Assembly (NCBI RefSeq): GCF_022387135.1
Contig: NZ_CP092462.1
Span: forward strand, 1,922,001-1,986,000
DNA from: Comamonas sp. B21-038
GTDB taxonomy: Bacteria; Pseudomonadota; Gammaproteobacteria; Burkholderiales; Burkholderiaceae_C
Direction: 5' to 3'
DNA: 64,000 nucleotides
The notes below the pieces were generated by a model. The model had not been told where the DNA came from, did not search any database, and saw only the letters and a list, made by a program, of their open reading frames with translations. Both the position numbers and the translations under genes were made by a program. Shown here one piece after another: positions 24,501-32,942 of this stretch. Each line of letters starts with the position of its first letter. Position 1 is the stretch's first letter.

Positions 24501-27076
24501 ATGGCCTTCAGTTCATCGCTGGTTGAGCACAGCACCACCGTGGTTGCACGGGCCGCGCCCTCGACTTCCACCTGGTGCTCAAGCCAGCGGCCGGGCGGCA
24601 GGCGCTGCGGCTGCAGGTTGGTGAAGGTGGCCGTGTGTCGCAGCTCTCCATCACCCCAAAGCCTCAAGGTGATCGGATTGGCCTGCGTCTGATCCCCGTA
24701 GACCTTGGCCCAGGCCAGAATGGACTGCGCGCCCTGGGTGGCTACGCCCGTCTTCCAGCGGCCCACGCGCAGGGCCATTCCGGTGTAGCACTCCATCAGA
24801 TCGGTGCCGCTGGCCACGTACATCAGGTCATTGAACTTGTCGACCCATGCGGCCGTGCCAGCCAGGTCAACATGGCCCAGCTTCCAACCATCCTTGAGGC
24901 TGAAGGCCAAGCAGCCGCCTCCGCTGCCCCTGTAGAACAGGTAGTAAACGCCTTCGTGCTCGACCGCGAACATGCTGGCGGGCTGGAGTGCCTGCCACTC
25001 GTCGCGGTTGATGAGGGTGCGTGTCACAACCTCCACCCCGCCCTGGCCGGCCAGGCACAGCCCATCGGGTGACGCATAGAGCACGCCACCCTGCACTCCC
25101 ACAATGGAGCGGCGCGCGCTGCAGGACTGGTTGCTATCCAGCTTGATGGCCGTCATGCTGGCCGAATGTGCGCCAGTGATCAGATACGGTTTGCCGGTGG
25201 TGCCCACAAAAAGGGTTTGGTCAAAAACGCCAAAACCCACCACCGGGTATTCAGTGGTGATCTGGTAATCCACCGGCCAGGCATAGGGCACATAGGGTTC
25301 GCAGAACGCCACAGTGTTGTCGATGAAGCCGGCCATGATGCCGTTGGGCATGCCGACAAGACCGCGCAGGAAGGGATTCACGCCCGATGTGGGCTTGTTC
25401 TCACTGTCGTACTGGGTATCCATGCGGTACGGCGGCGCCGTCCAGGTGAACTGGGGCTGCAAGCTGTCCAGCTCCTCGCTGGCCTTGTCGTCAAGGAACT
25501 GGCCCACGCCAACATCCAGCTCCGCCACCAGCTGCCAGGCCGCAGCAGTGGTCGACGTGTTGCTGCGGTAGATCCGCCACAGCTTCACATTGCGCGCCGC
25601 CAAGGCCTCGCCGGTCATGGCCCCGGGCCGCGTGATGGTCACTGTGTCATTGGCGTCCACCTCAACCATGTCGGTGATGGGCGATGGCTCTGACTCCTCA
25701 CCCCAATCGGTCACAAAGGCCACCACATAGAAGCGCGAGTCCACCACGCGCTCCACCAGGCCATCCCCCAGGATGCCGGATACGCCGCCTTGGCCGGTGA
25801 GCATGTCGCCCACCACCGCAGTGCCATCGATCAAGGCAGTGAACTGGTTGCCCAGCTGGGTGCCAATGCTGGCCACGATGGTGGCTGCCTTCTGCTGGAT
25901 CTCGACCATGCGCGCGTTCAGGCTGTCAGCCTGAGATTTCCCATTGCTTTCGGCATTCGCATATTGCTCCAGCGCTTCGTTGTACCGATCCATGGCTGCG
26001 CGGTACTCGATCCATTCTGGGTTCTCGGTTGAAAGCTGCGAATCTCCTCCACCCGAAGTGATCCATTGAGGTGAGGTAGGAGTTTTGGGCCTGACCGGTG
26101 CAGATGCGGGCACATCCCAGGACTTCGTCAGGGCCAGCGCGGCAAACTCCTTCACCAATGCGTCCAGCTCGTCACGCAGCTTCGTCGCCGAAGCCTTCGG
26201 CGCCACGTAGCCCTTGATCGCGTCGACAAGCTTGCCGGCCTGAGCCGCCGTGAATACGGCCTCTCCGGAGCGATCCCCAGAAGTGTCCGGGAACTGGTGC
26301 AGTACCAGCGCCTGCTCAAGCTCCTCCCATCGGAACGGGTAGGCATAGGGTGCGGCCGACACCGGGAGGGCCCAGCCGCCCGCATGGCTCAAAGCACCCA
26401 GCTTCGTGGTGTTCATGCCAGTTTTGCTGGCCCGCTCAGCGGTGACCACTGCATAAAGCATGGAAGGATTGCTACCGGGTATGCCAGCTGGCAGCGTCAA
26501 GCCGTGGTTTTGGCTGACACCCGCATAGGACTTGCCATCATCTCCCCAGCGCACCTTGAGGGCATTGCCTTCGTGCGGAATCACGGTGGCCAGGATGTCA
26601 GCAAGAATGGCATCCGCGAAATCGCCATACATCCAGTTGTCAGCCTCCTCGGGCGTGAACTCGTCCACCACCTGCGCCGCGATCACCGGCTTAACTGGGC
26701 GGACCACCCCAAGCAGCCGGTCATTCCCGCGCGTGTCGATGGCGCGCGGCCGGGCGCTGCCATCGTTCGTCGTCTGGTAGGTGCGCTCAGTGGCTTCGTC
26801 GTTGATCTGCCCTTTGACAAACGACAGCTCCTGCGCATAGGAGCGGATAGCAGCATTGGGGTCTTGGACGACCTCGCCGCTGGCATTGCGGTGGAATCGG
26901 TGCAGGCTCAGCGCACCCTGCACACAGGCTGAATGCCGGCGGTCCGTGCGCAGCGGCCGAAACTCATTGCTCGGCAAGAACAGATTGAAATTGGCCCGGG
27001 CGTAATTTGCGCCCAGGGCTCGGTCAGAGACGCTGGGCGCTTCCCCAGCAAAGGCGGACAGCTTGTATGTCGTCAT
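24497..27076 (-). CDS. large tail/adsorption protein (beta-propeller-like C-terminal half)
   Basis: The 859-residue form from the ATG at 27076 (MTTYKLSAFAGEAP) is chosen over a longer frame, because the late-gene repeat and a G-rich stretch precede it. Residues about 430-720 have short beta repeats such as LVGMPNGIMAGFIDNTVAF, FGVFDQTLFVGTTG and SIVGVQGGVLYASPDG, like a propeller or knob protein of the tail. I do not recognise a named family. It is the first gene of a fibre sub-operon. Confidence 0.75.
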   Translation of the reverse strand: MTTYKLSAFAGEAPSVSDRALGANYARANFNLFLPSNEFRPLRTDRRHSACVQGALSLHRFHRNASGEVVQDPNAAIRSYAQELSFVKGQINDEATERTYQTTNDGSARPRAIDTRGNDRLLGVVRPVKPVIAAQVVDEFTPEEADNWMYGDFADAILADILATVIPHEGNALKVRWGDDGKSYAGVSQNHGLTLPAGIPGSNPSMLYAVVTAERASKTGMNTTKLGALSHAGGWALPVSAAPYAYPFRWEELEQALVLHQFPDTSGDRSGEAVFTAAQAGKLVDAIKGYVAPKASATKLRDELDALVKEFAALALTKSWDVPASAPVRPKTPTSPQWITSGGGDSQLSTENPEWIEYRAAMDRYNEALEQYANAESNGKSQADSLNARMVEIQQKAATIVASIGTQLGNQFTALIDGTAVVGDMLTGQGGVSGILGDGLVERVVDSRFYVVAFVTDWGEESEPSPITDMVEVDANDTVTITRPGAMTGEALAARNVKLWRIYRSNTSTTAAAWQLVAELDVGVGQFLDDKASEELDSLQPQFTWTAPPYRMDTQYDSENKPTSGVNPFLRGLVGMPNGIMAGFIDNTVAFCEPYVPYAWPVDYQITTEYPVVGFGVFDQTLFVGTTGKPYLITGAHSASMTAIKLDSNQSCSARRSIVGVQGGVLYASPDGLCLAGQGGVEVVTRTLINRDEWQALQPASMFAVEHEGVYYLFYRGSGGGCLAFSLKDGWKLGHVDLAGTAAWVDKFNDLMYVASGTDLMECYTGMALRVGRWKTGVATQGAQSILAWAKVYGDQTQANPITLRLWGDGELRHTATFTNLQPQRLPPGRWLEHQVEVEGAARATTVVLCSTSDELKAI

Positions 27077-27088
27077 GCCCCCATGCTT

Positions 27089-27105
27089 GCAGGCTTGGCA
27101 CGCTA
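27089..27105 (-). repeat. late-gene upstream repeat, copy 3
   Basis: GCAGGCTTGGCACGCTA on +, 12 nt before the start at 27076. Confidence 0.7.
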
Positions 27106-27122
27106 GGGTGGCCTGGCTTTGT

Positions 27123-27443
27123 TCAGATAGTGATTTGCTCGCCGGCGATGAACATCTCGTCCAGCGCACTCTCAGTCAGTCCGAGGGCGGTAGCTGCCTT
27201 GGTCAGGAAAGGAGAGCCGTACCGGTTCCAGCTGCTGGTGTGGTTCCAAGCCAGGTCTGCCCACATGGCTTCTTCCTGGTCGGTGATCTGGGCAATGTAG
27301 GCCTCGACGCCTGGGGTCAGGCCACGCAACCCTAGGATGGCGCGTCCCTGAGCCCGACTGATCTGCGCCGGCACACGGGCGCGGCGCTCTTCTTCGGCAA
27401 TCTGCTCGGCTGTCTTGAGTTGGTCCCAGTCGATGTTAGGCAT
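27123..27443 (-). CDS. small phage tail-associated protein
   Basis: 106 residues from the ATG at 27443 (MPNIDWDQLKTAEQ). It has the pattern of small proteins encoded next to tail fibres in many prophages: an N-terminal I.WD...TAE segment, a charged helix, and a C-terminal helical piece ending TALGLTESALDEMFIAG. Exact role unknown. It overlaps the next upstream gene by a few bases. Confidence 0.68.
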   Translation of the reverse strand: MPNIDWDQLKTAEQIAEEERRARVPAQISRAQGRAILGLRGLTPGVEAYIAQITDQEEAMWADLAWNHTSSWNRYGSPFLTKAATALGLTESALDEMFIAGEQITI

Positions 27444-27744
27444 TGGGTACCTCGTCGGTAGGCAGGGGCACGCGGCCGTCTGCTGGGTTGAGGATCGGCT
27501 GAGGGAAGGTGCAGCTCTCGGGCGCATCCCAGGCAATGGGCAGCAGCAGGGTCAGCTGCAGATCGCCACCTTCGCGGCGCACGTCGCCGATGATGAAATC
27601 GCAATCCACTGCGGCCGCCGGCAGAATGGCGCCTTCGGCCAGAGGCGTGAAGTCGAACAGCTCGCCGTTGATGGTGAGCTTGTCACGAGCCTTGAGCACT
27701 TCCAGTACGTCGGCGCGGACTTGGGGAGAGAGATAGATTTTCAT
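27436..27744 (-). CDS. small tail-associated protein (INGELFDFTPL type)
   Basis: 102 residues from the ATG at 27744 (MKIYLSPQ). LTINGELFDFTPLAEGAILP, a Gly-Asp-Val..R turn and LTLLLPIAWDAPESCTFPQP match a common phage family found beside fibre genes (I.G..f.F..LP.GA......G.V.R..G.L.LTLLLP...). Function unknown. Confidence 0.72.
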   Translation of the reverse strand: MKIYLSPQVRADVLEVLKARDKLTINGELFDFTPLAEGAILPAAAVDCDFIIGDVRREGGDLQLTLLLPIAWDAPESCTFPQPILNPADGRVPLPTDEVPNA

Positions 27745-29210
27745 TAGAACCACCTTCCAATCGCCAGCATCACAAGAGTTGGGGTAATTGTTTGCGGGTC
27801 ACTGTATGCCGTCATATAAATGGCTGGGATGCTGGTATTGGTTGGCCCCTCTGCATCAGCTCTCACAGATGGAGCAAACCCGCCAACGTGTCGGACTTGG
27901 ACGAATGGAACCGTCCCAGGTACAAAAGCAGCAGGGTAGGCCCAGCCGCCAACGTTAGATGTGACGGTAGTGATAGCTCTCGAAGATAGGCCTACATATA
28001 GCGTGCAGATCTGCCACCCGCTTGCATAGCGGATGAATTCGCCATTTGAATTAATTCCAGTTTGAAAAATCGCTCCCGTGGGCACGCCGCCAGACTGGGA
28101 GACAACGCCCAGAATTGCGGCGATGGCAGCCGCGCCGAGGCCCAGGTTAGTCCGAGCATTCGCTGCCGTAGAAGCACCGGTGCCCCCGCCTGCGAGCGGC
28201 GTGATGCCCGTGTGATTTGCGCGGTTCAAAAGCTGAGCATCACTGCTATTGGCGGTAGCGCCACCGGAGATGCCGGCCAACTTCGCCTTCTCTGCAGCTG
28301 TGAAGTCATTTGAGGACAGTCCTTTGCCCTCCTGCGCGTCTACCTTGGCATCCAGTGTGGACTGCAAGTTGTCGATGGTGGCAATAGCCTGCGTTCCGGT
28401 GTGCGTGCTACGGTCGCGCAGCTGTGCATCGGTCGCGTTCTTTGTAGCTTGCTCTGCAATGGCACCAAGCTTCGTTGCTTCAGCGGTCGAATAGTCGTTG
28501 GTACTGAGGCCCTTACCGGCGACCTTTTCCACCTTGCTGTCGAGCGCCGCCTGCAGACCAGCAACTGTTGCTATCGACTGCGTGCCGGTGTGTGTCGTGC
28601 GATCGCGTAGTTGGGCATCACTGGCGTTGGCTGTCGCACCCACCGCTACACCTGCCAGTTTGTCCCGTTCTGCGGTCGAATAGTCCTGCGTCGACAAGCC
28701 TTTCCCGGCCACCTTATCAACCTTGCCCCCGAGCTCTGCCGTGGTAGCCATGGGCTGCGCAAAGACTGGGTTGGGGTAGCTGCCCGCCAGAACACCACCG
28801 GCTACGCCGGTGGGCGGCCTGGGGTTTGCAAGCCGTACGTCCTCATTCTGCGGAAATTCGCGCATGCTGCCCGCCGTAATGCGCATTTCCAACATGTCAC
28901 CCGGCTGGTAGGAGTGGCGGCTGGTTCCCTCTTGCGCACGCAACACAGTTAGGCGGCACTCGCCCACCACCGAGTTGTCCACCGAAATAACGCGCATCAC
29001 CTCGATGTTCGACTCCAGCGTTCCCTCACGCTGGTAAGCGGTCAGGATGTACCAGTCTCCTTCTGCCGGCGATATCAGCTGCCCAGCAGCGCCATCCGAA
29101 ACGCGAAGCACTCCGTAGTCCAGCTCGGTGGCCGGTGCCCCAGATACCGGCGCTGCTTTGACGGATGCGATAAACACCGTCTGAAAATTGTTGAGATAAA
29201 GCTGTGCCAT
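27744..29210 (-). CDS. tail fibre with tandem GKGLST repeats
   Basis: A 488-residue fibre. The N-terminal 120 residues should attach it to the virion. Residues about 160-330 hold three copies of a unit of about 55 residues with GKGLSTxDYSTAE, KLAGI/V, DAQLRDR and THTGTQ; these build triple-helical shafts. The C-terminal domain (about 380-488) has GEFIRYASGWQICT and ends IGRWF, a receptor-binding end. It sits with three more small fibre-related genes downstream. Confidence 0.82.
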   Translation of the reverse strand: MAQLYLNNFQTVFIASVKAAPVSGAPATELDYGVLRVSDGAAGQLISPAEGDWYILTAYQREGTLESNIEVMRVISVDNSVVGECRLTVLRAQEGTSRHSYQPGDMLEMRITAGSMREFPQNEDVRLANPRPPTGVAGGVLAGSYPNPVFAQPMATTAELGGKVDKVAGKGLSTQDYSTAERDKLAGVAVGATANASDAQLRDRTTHTGTQSIATVAGLQAALDSKVEKVAGKGLSTNDYSTAEATKLGAIAEQATKNATDAQLRDRSTHTGTQAIATIDNLQSTLDAKVDAQEGKGLSSNDFTAAEKAKLAGISGGATANSSDAQLLNRANHTGITPLAGGGTGASTAANARTNLGLGAAAIAAILGVVSQSGGVPTGAIFQTGINSNGEFIRYASGWQICTLYVGLSSRAITTVTSNVGGWAYPAAFVPGTVPFVQVRHVGGFAPSVRADAEGPTNTSIPAIYMTAYSDPQTITPTLVMLAIGRWF

Positions 29211-29213
29211 AAC

Positions 29214-29498
29214 TTATAGCTCCTTGATCCGGACGAAGAGCTCAACCTCCTTCTTACGCCCGTCATTCGTTTCTGGGCAGACGCTGACCTGGTACTTCAC
29301 GCCAGTGGTGCCCCCTTCATAAATCCAGATCTTGACCCGCTGCCCTTGGATCGCATAGCTGGGCGGCATGGGCATTGCTGGCTTGACGCTGATCACGCAA
29401 TTCACGATCTCATCGCCAGGTGGAAACCACTCCCCGAATTCGATGTCGTAGTCCTGAACGTCCGCCGGCTGCTGGGTGACGGTTCCTAAAATGGTCAT
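29214..29498 (-). CDS. phage structural protein of unknown role
   Basis: A 94-residue beta-rich protein. DYDIEFGEWFPPGDEI and a C-terminal VSVCPETNDGRKKEVELFVRI match small phage proteins near fibres that resemble an Ig-like domain. It is tightly spaced, 3 nt before the fibre gene and 4 nt after the upstream gene. Confidence 0.65.
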   Translation of the reverse strand: MTILGTVTQQPADVQDYDIEFGEWFPPGDEIVNCVISVKPAMPMPPSYAIQGQRVKIWIYEGGTTGVKYQVSVCPETNDGRKKEVELFVRIKEL

Positions 29499-29502
29499 GC
29501 TG

Positions 29503-30261
29503 TTACTCCGTCACATAGAAAACAAGCTGGGTGGCTTGGACGATGAAAACGCGCGAATCCGGCGCCGGTTCATCGAACGGCAGACGCTTGAGGATCTCGG
29601 GGTTGATCTCGATATGGGCAATGCCCTGGCCATGCACCAGCGCCCTACGCAGCACGCGGGAGGTAGCGGAACCTTTGGCAGTGGCCTTCAGCAACGCATG
29701 CAAGCGCGCCTCGACATGGTTGGTGCTGACCACAAAAGCCTGCGGCTTGCCCTGCACTGGCGAGCGCAGCCAACGGCGGACATAGACAGTTCCATCCGCT
29801 TTGGCCCGAGCGACACCTTTGCTGTTCACAGGGCCACGTATCGCACGCCGCGTAACAGGGCTGAACTTGGCTATGCCCTGGGATTGGACTGCTGCGCGTG
29901 CAAGCACATGGGCTTTGATAGTGCTCTTGGCCTTGGCCAGCACCTTGGCGCGGCCATGGACTGGCGGGAGCGTTATCTCCACCACCACCCGACCAGTAGC
30001 AGCCAGCAAAGAACGGACATCGACCCTACCAATAACCCCTTCCACCACCGCCCGCGCTAGGGTGGTGGCAGTCAGGTGGCCTTCGACCTTGCCCAAGTTG
30101 CCGACCGCGGCCGCCTGCGCAAGGGCTGTGAGCTTGCAGTACGCAAGCACGCGGTCAGTCGTTCTGATGCGGGCAACACCTCGGGCATCAATGCGCACGC
30201 GAACCACAGGGTCGCCCTTGCGCCCGTTGATCATTACGCCGTTGATGAGCCCCCGGTTCAC
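29503..30261 (-). CDS. repetitive beta-strand phage structural protein
   Basis: A 252-residue basic protein made of irregular repeats of about 20-25 residues in which short beta strands (RARVLAKAKS, GRVVVEITLP, GRVDVRSLL) alternate with Ala-rich pieces. It ends SRVFIVQATQLVFYVTE, a motif common at the end of fibre-related proteins. It is unusually basic and poor in aromatics until that end. No family recognised. Confidence 0.62.
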   Translation of the reverse strand: MNRGLINGVMINGRKGDPVVRVRIDARGVARIRTTDRVLAYCKLTALAQAAAVGNLGKVEGHLTATTLARAVVEGVIGRVDVRSLLAATGRVVVEITLPPVHGRAKVLAKAKSTIKAHVLARAAVQSQGIAKFSPVTRRAIRGPVNSKGVARAKADGTVYVRRWLRSPVQGKPQAFVVSTNHVEARLHALLKATAKGSATSRVLRRALVHGQGIAHIEINPEILKRLPFDEPAPDSRVFIVQATQLVFYVTE

Positions 30262-30277
30262 ACCCTACCCCTTGCTG

Positions 30278-30694
30278 TTAGAGCAGCTGCAATACAAAGT
30301 CGCCGGTCAATGCCTGGCTGTCCACCACAAAAACATCGTTGATTTGCAGAGTGCGCTGCGCTGGCAGGGGCTCGGAGAACATGAGCGTGGCCGTGGCGTC
30401 ACCGGCAGAGTCGCCTTCAACAATGCCGATGTGGGACACCGTCACGGGTGCGCCCGTCACAGGCGGGAACTCGGCCCGTGTTGCGTTGTACGAAGCGCCG
30501 TTAGCGGGCGCCGCAAAGGCGCCAGTGGGGACACGCTGATACCAGGCAGCGGCCACCTCGGTGCCAGCGGTAAAGGCGTCAGTGGGGTCTGCAGTGAACA
30601 GGGCAAAGTAAGGCGTGCGGATCGCAGGGAAGGCTTGGCCGCGCAAGGTGGCGTTGATGATCGCGTTCGCCATCGAGGTCGAAAATCCAGACAT
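30278..30694 (-). CDS. phage tail fibre/decoration-like protein
   Basis: A 138-residue protein with ANAIINATLRGQAF, YFALFTADPTDA and EFPPVTGAPVTVSHIGI, the pattern of a phage family (small fibre or decoration proteins with LG....P...Y.ALFT..P). Upstream are an 18-bp element (30713-30730) shared with the capsid gene and a late-gene repeat (30755-30771). Confidence 0.7.
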   Translation of the reverse strand: MSGFSTSMANAIINATLRGQAFPAIRTPYFALFTADPTDAFTAGTEVAAAWYQRVPTGAFAAPANGASYNATRAEFPPVTGAPVTVSHIGIVEGDSAGDATATLMFSEPLPAQRTLQINDVFVVDSQALTGDFVLQLL

Positions 30695-30712
30695 GACAGT
30701 CCTTTAGGTTTT

Positions 30713-30730
30713 CGAGCACTCCAGCGCCCC
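30713..30730 (-). repeat. second late element, copy A
   Basis: CGAGCACTCCAGCGCCCC on +, 18 nt before the gene start at 30694. Identical over 18 bases to 34078-34095. Confidence 0.65.
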
Positions 30731-30754
30731 AATTACAGTGATGCGTCCAGCGTG

Positions 30755-30771
30755 TCAGGCTTGGCACGCTA
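30755..30771 (-). repeat. late-gene upstream repeat, copy 4
   Basis: TCAGGCTTGGCACGCTA on +, overlapping the stop of the gene ending at 30769 and 60 nt before the next start. Confidence 0.65.
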
Positions 30772-31395
30772 CATGGCCGGGGCCATTTCGTTTGCAGCCT
30801 TGCTCTGCACGCCCAAGATCTGGTTGAACAGCATGAGATGGCTGGCCGCCAGTTCCTCGTTGCCGCCGTATTCGGCGTCCTTGCTCCAGGCTCGGAACAG
30901 CACGAAGTGGCGCAGCGCGTCCATCCAGCGTTCGGGGATCGAGGCGTCTTGGCTCTCGTCCGTCAGATCCGCGATGGCCAGCTGCACAACGGAGCGCACA
31001 ACAGTCCCAGCGACGGCAGGCGGGTAGAACAACACTTCGCGCGGGCTTCGGATGTCGTGCATGAAGTGAAGCACCTCACGCTGTGGGGCCTGCGCCCGCC
31101 AGCCTGGCACCGTGGCATCCAGCACCCACAGATCAGTTTTGGTGATCCGCTTTCGGGCGGTGTTGCCGTTGTTGGTTATGTCCATCAGGGTGTGGATGTT
31201 CGGCGCAAGTTCGTGCCGCCATCCCGCAATAGATAGGTCCAGCTCCTGCACCAGCTGGTCGGGCCGCTGCTCGGCGAAGGTGCGCTGCGCAGCGTTGAAG
31301 TAGTCCAGCAGCTCGGGACGGGTCCAGCGCACATGCGTTTCGTCCTGCACCTCGCGTGCAACATCGCTGATCAATTGGGTAACGGTTAAAGCCAT
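30769..31395 (-). CDS. phage head-tail connection protein (DUF6682-like)
   Basis: 208 residues from the ATG at 31395 (MALTVTQLISDVA). The start ISDVAREVQDETHVRWTRPE, followed by LLDYFNAAQR, matches head-completion or adaptor proteins of podophages (A.E.L.D....RW....L..WLN..Q). The rest, with EVLFYPPA and PERWMDALRHFVLFRAWSKD, fits the same class. It overlaps the next upstream gene by about 10 nt. Confidence 0.7.
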   Translation of the reverse strand: MALTVTQLISDVAREVQDETHVRWTRPELLDYFNAAQRTFAEQRPDQLVQELDLSIAGWRHELAPNIHTLMDITNNGNTARKRITKTDLWVLDATVPGWRAQAPQREVLHFMHDIRSPREVLFYPPAVAGTVVRSVVQLAIADLTDESQDASIPERWMDALRHFVLFRAWSKDAEYGGNEELAASHLMLFNQILGVQSKAANEMAPAM

Positions 31396-32006
31396 CGCGT
31401 TCTCCCGCGTGAGACCCGGCCAGTGCTGGAGCGCCACACATCGGTGGATCCCCGATCAATCGCACGCTGGAACAGCGCAACAGCGACGGCGGCCTGGTCG
31501 GGCTGGTAATAAGTCGTGCCCGGGGTGTTCAGCAGCTCGGCCTTGGCCCCGTCCCTTATCGCTTCGTGATACAGCGTCCCCACGGTATCGGGCACAGATG
31601 TGGCCCGCGTGGTGGGCACCAGGGACACGTAGGCCTGCACCGGGCTGGAGACGCCAGAAGCGCCCACGGTGAAATTGCGCAGGTCGGTCGACACCAGATA
31701 GGCGCACCCGCGTTGGGAATGGCGCCAAGGGTCAGATGGCAGATCCCGACCATTGGCCACGCTGATGGGGCGGCCGTCACCCGTTGCGCGCTCGATGCGC
31801 AGCAGCTCGGAGCCCTGGGGCAGGTCGAAGGTGTATTCCTTGAAGGCCTCTCCCGTCACCTCGACGGGCTCAAGCCACTCTTGCCAGGCACGGGTCTGGC
31901 GCAGGAAAGAGCGCGCAGCCCGGTTGATGCACTGGTAGATCAGCGGCACTGGCGCCGCTGGTGCCACCAGCTGCAGCTCAGGCAACCAGTTATCCCATGA
32001 CGCCAT
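31386..32006 (-). CDS. phage head-tail protein of unknown role
   Basis: A 206-residue protein with an N-terminal hydrophobic/aromatic helix (LIYQCINRAARSFLRQTRAW) and a beta-rich middle (YTFDLPQGSELLRIERA). Its place directly after the capsid group and before the adaptor gene suggests a connector or tail-knob role. No family named with confidence. Confidence 0.62.
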   Translation of the reverse strand: MASWDNWLPELQLVAPAAPVPLIYQCINRAARSFLRQTRAWQEWLEPVEVTGEAFKEYTFDLPQGSELLRIERATGDGRPISVANGRDLPSDPWRHSQRGCAYLVSTDLRNFTVGASGVSSPVQAYVSLVPTTRATSVPDTVGTLYHEAIRDGAKAELLNTPGTTYYQPDQAAVAVALFQRAIDRGSTDVWRSSTGRVSRGRTRWL

Positions 32007-32015
32007 GACTGCCCC

Positions 32016-32375
32016 TTACTTGGGTGCGCGGCGCACGCGGCCCGATGGCTTGGACTGCTCTTCTTGAGGCAAGCCGGTGCCGGTGGTGAAGTCGCCGTCT
32101 TCGTTGTCGCCAGTCACAGCCGGCGCGCCAGTTGCGGCCTTCTCGGTACGGGCGGACAGACGCGCTTGGCGCTCTGCACGCTGCTTCTGGAACTTCTGTT
32201 CGATGTCGAATTCGTCTTCATCCATGAAGCCCAGCACCTTCAGCTCGTCAACATGGTCCTCGTTTTCCACCTCACAAGCCAGGGGCTCGCCCTTGAACTT
32301 GTAGGCGGCTCCGTCATTCAGCACCACATTCAGGGTGCCATCCTTGCGCGCGGGCAGCATAGTAAGCAGTTTCAT
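32016..32375 (-). CDS. small acidic phage protein
   Basis: A 119-residue protein with an N-terminal beta part (TLNVVLNDGAAYKFKGEPL), a charged centre (FMDEDEFDIEQKFQKQRAER) and a disordered basic end (SGRVRRAPK). It follows the decoration-like gene past a terminator at 32393-32425. Function unknown. Confidence 0.6.
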   Translation of the reverse strand: MKLLTMLPARKDGTLNVVLNDGAAYKFKGEPLACEVENEDHVDELKVLGFMDEDEFDIEQKFQKQRAERQARLSARTEKAATGAPAVTGDNEDGDFTTGTGLPQEEQSKPSGRVRRAPK

Positions 32376-32392
32376 ATTCTTCTCCAGTGGTT

Positions 32393-32425
32393 CAAAAAGC
32401 CCCGGCAGGTTTCAAGCTGCCGGGG
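32393..32425 (-). terminator. rho-independent terminator after decoration-like gene
   Basis: Read on the minus strand: CCCCGGCAG, 8-base loop, CTGCCGGGG (32425-32400), then C and five T. It lies inside the late operon and would trim the capsid transcripts unless polymerase is antiterminated. Confidence 0.8.
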
Positions 32426-32451
32426 TAGGAAGGCCCACAGGGCCGCGCACA

Positions 32452-32907
32452 TCAGGCGTTGGCGTACACCAGATCGATGCCGAAAATGCCAGCGGCAGTG
32501 CCGGCACCGGTGATCTTCAGCAGGATCTTGCGGTCCACTTGGCTGGGGGTGACCTTGCCAAAGGCTGCCGGCACCAACTGCACATAGCCACCAGCCACAC
32601 CGGTATCGTTGTCCACGATCCAGGCAGCGCCGCCGTCAGCAGCATCAGCGCTGAAGTCGGAGCCGTCAGCATTGGACAGGCCGATAGAGGCCTTGAAACC
32701 GGCGCCCAGGGCAGCAGGGGCACGGACGTAGACCACAACAGGCAGAGTGCCTGCTGGCAGCGTGCCAATCTGGCCGATGACGCCAGCGGCATGATCGGCC
32801 ACCGCGATAGGCTGGCCGAACTGGGAGCGCACCAGCTCTGGACCGCCAGGGGTGATAGGGTTTTGGTGACCGGCGGCCACCGCGCTCAGTTGCTTGAAAG
32901 CAGGCAT
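32452..32907 (-). CDS. head decoration-like protein
   Basis: A 151-residue Ala/Gly-rich protein with strands such as LPVVVYVRAP and GGYVQLVPAAFGKV. Its location right after the capsid gene, separated by about 35 bases, is typical for head decoration proteins or capsid-cementing factors. No conserved motif allows a firmer call. Confidence 0.62.
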   Translation of the reverse strand: MPAFKQLSAVAAGHQNPITPGGPELVRSQFGQPIAVADHAAGVIGQIGTLPAGTLPVVVYVRAPAALGAGFKASIGLSNADGSDFSADAADGGAAWIVDNDTGVAGGYVQLVPAAFGKVTPSQVDRKILLKITGAGTAAGIFGIDLVYANA

Positions 32908-32942
32908 TTCTTTCTCCTTGCTTGGTTGAGGGGGTGGCCGGA

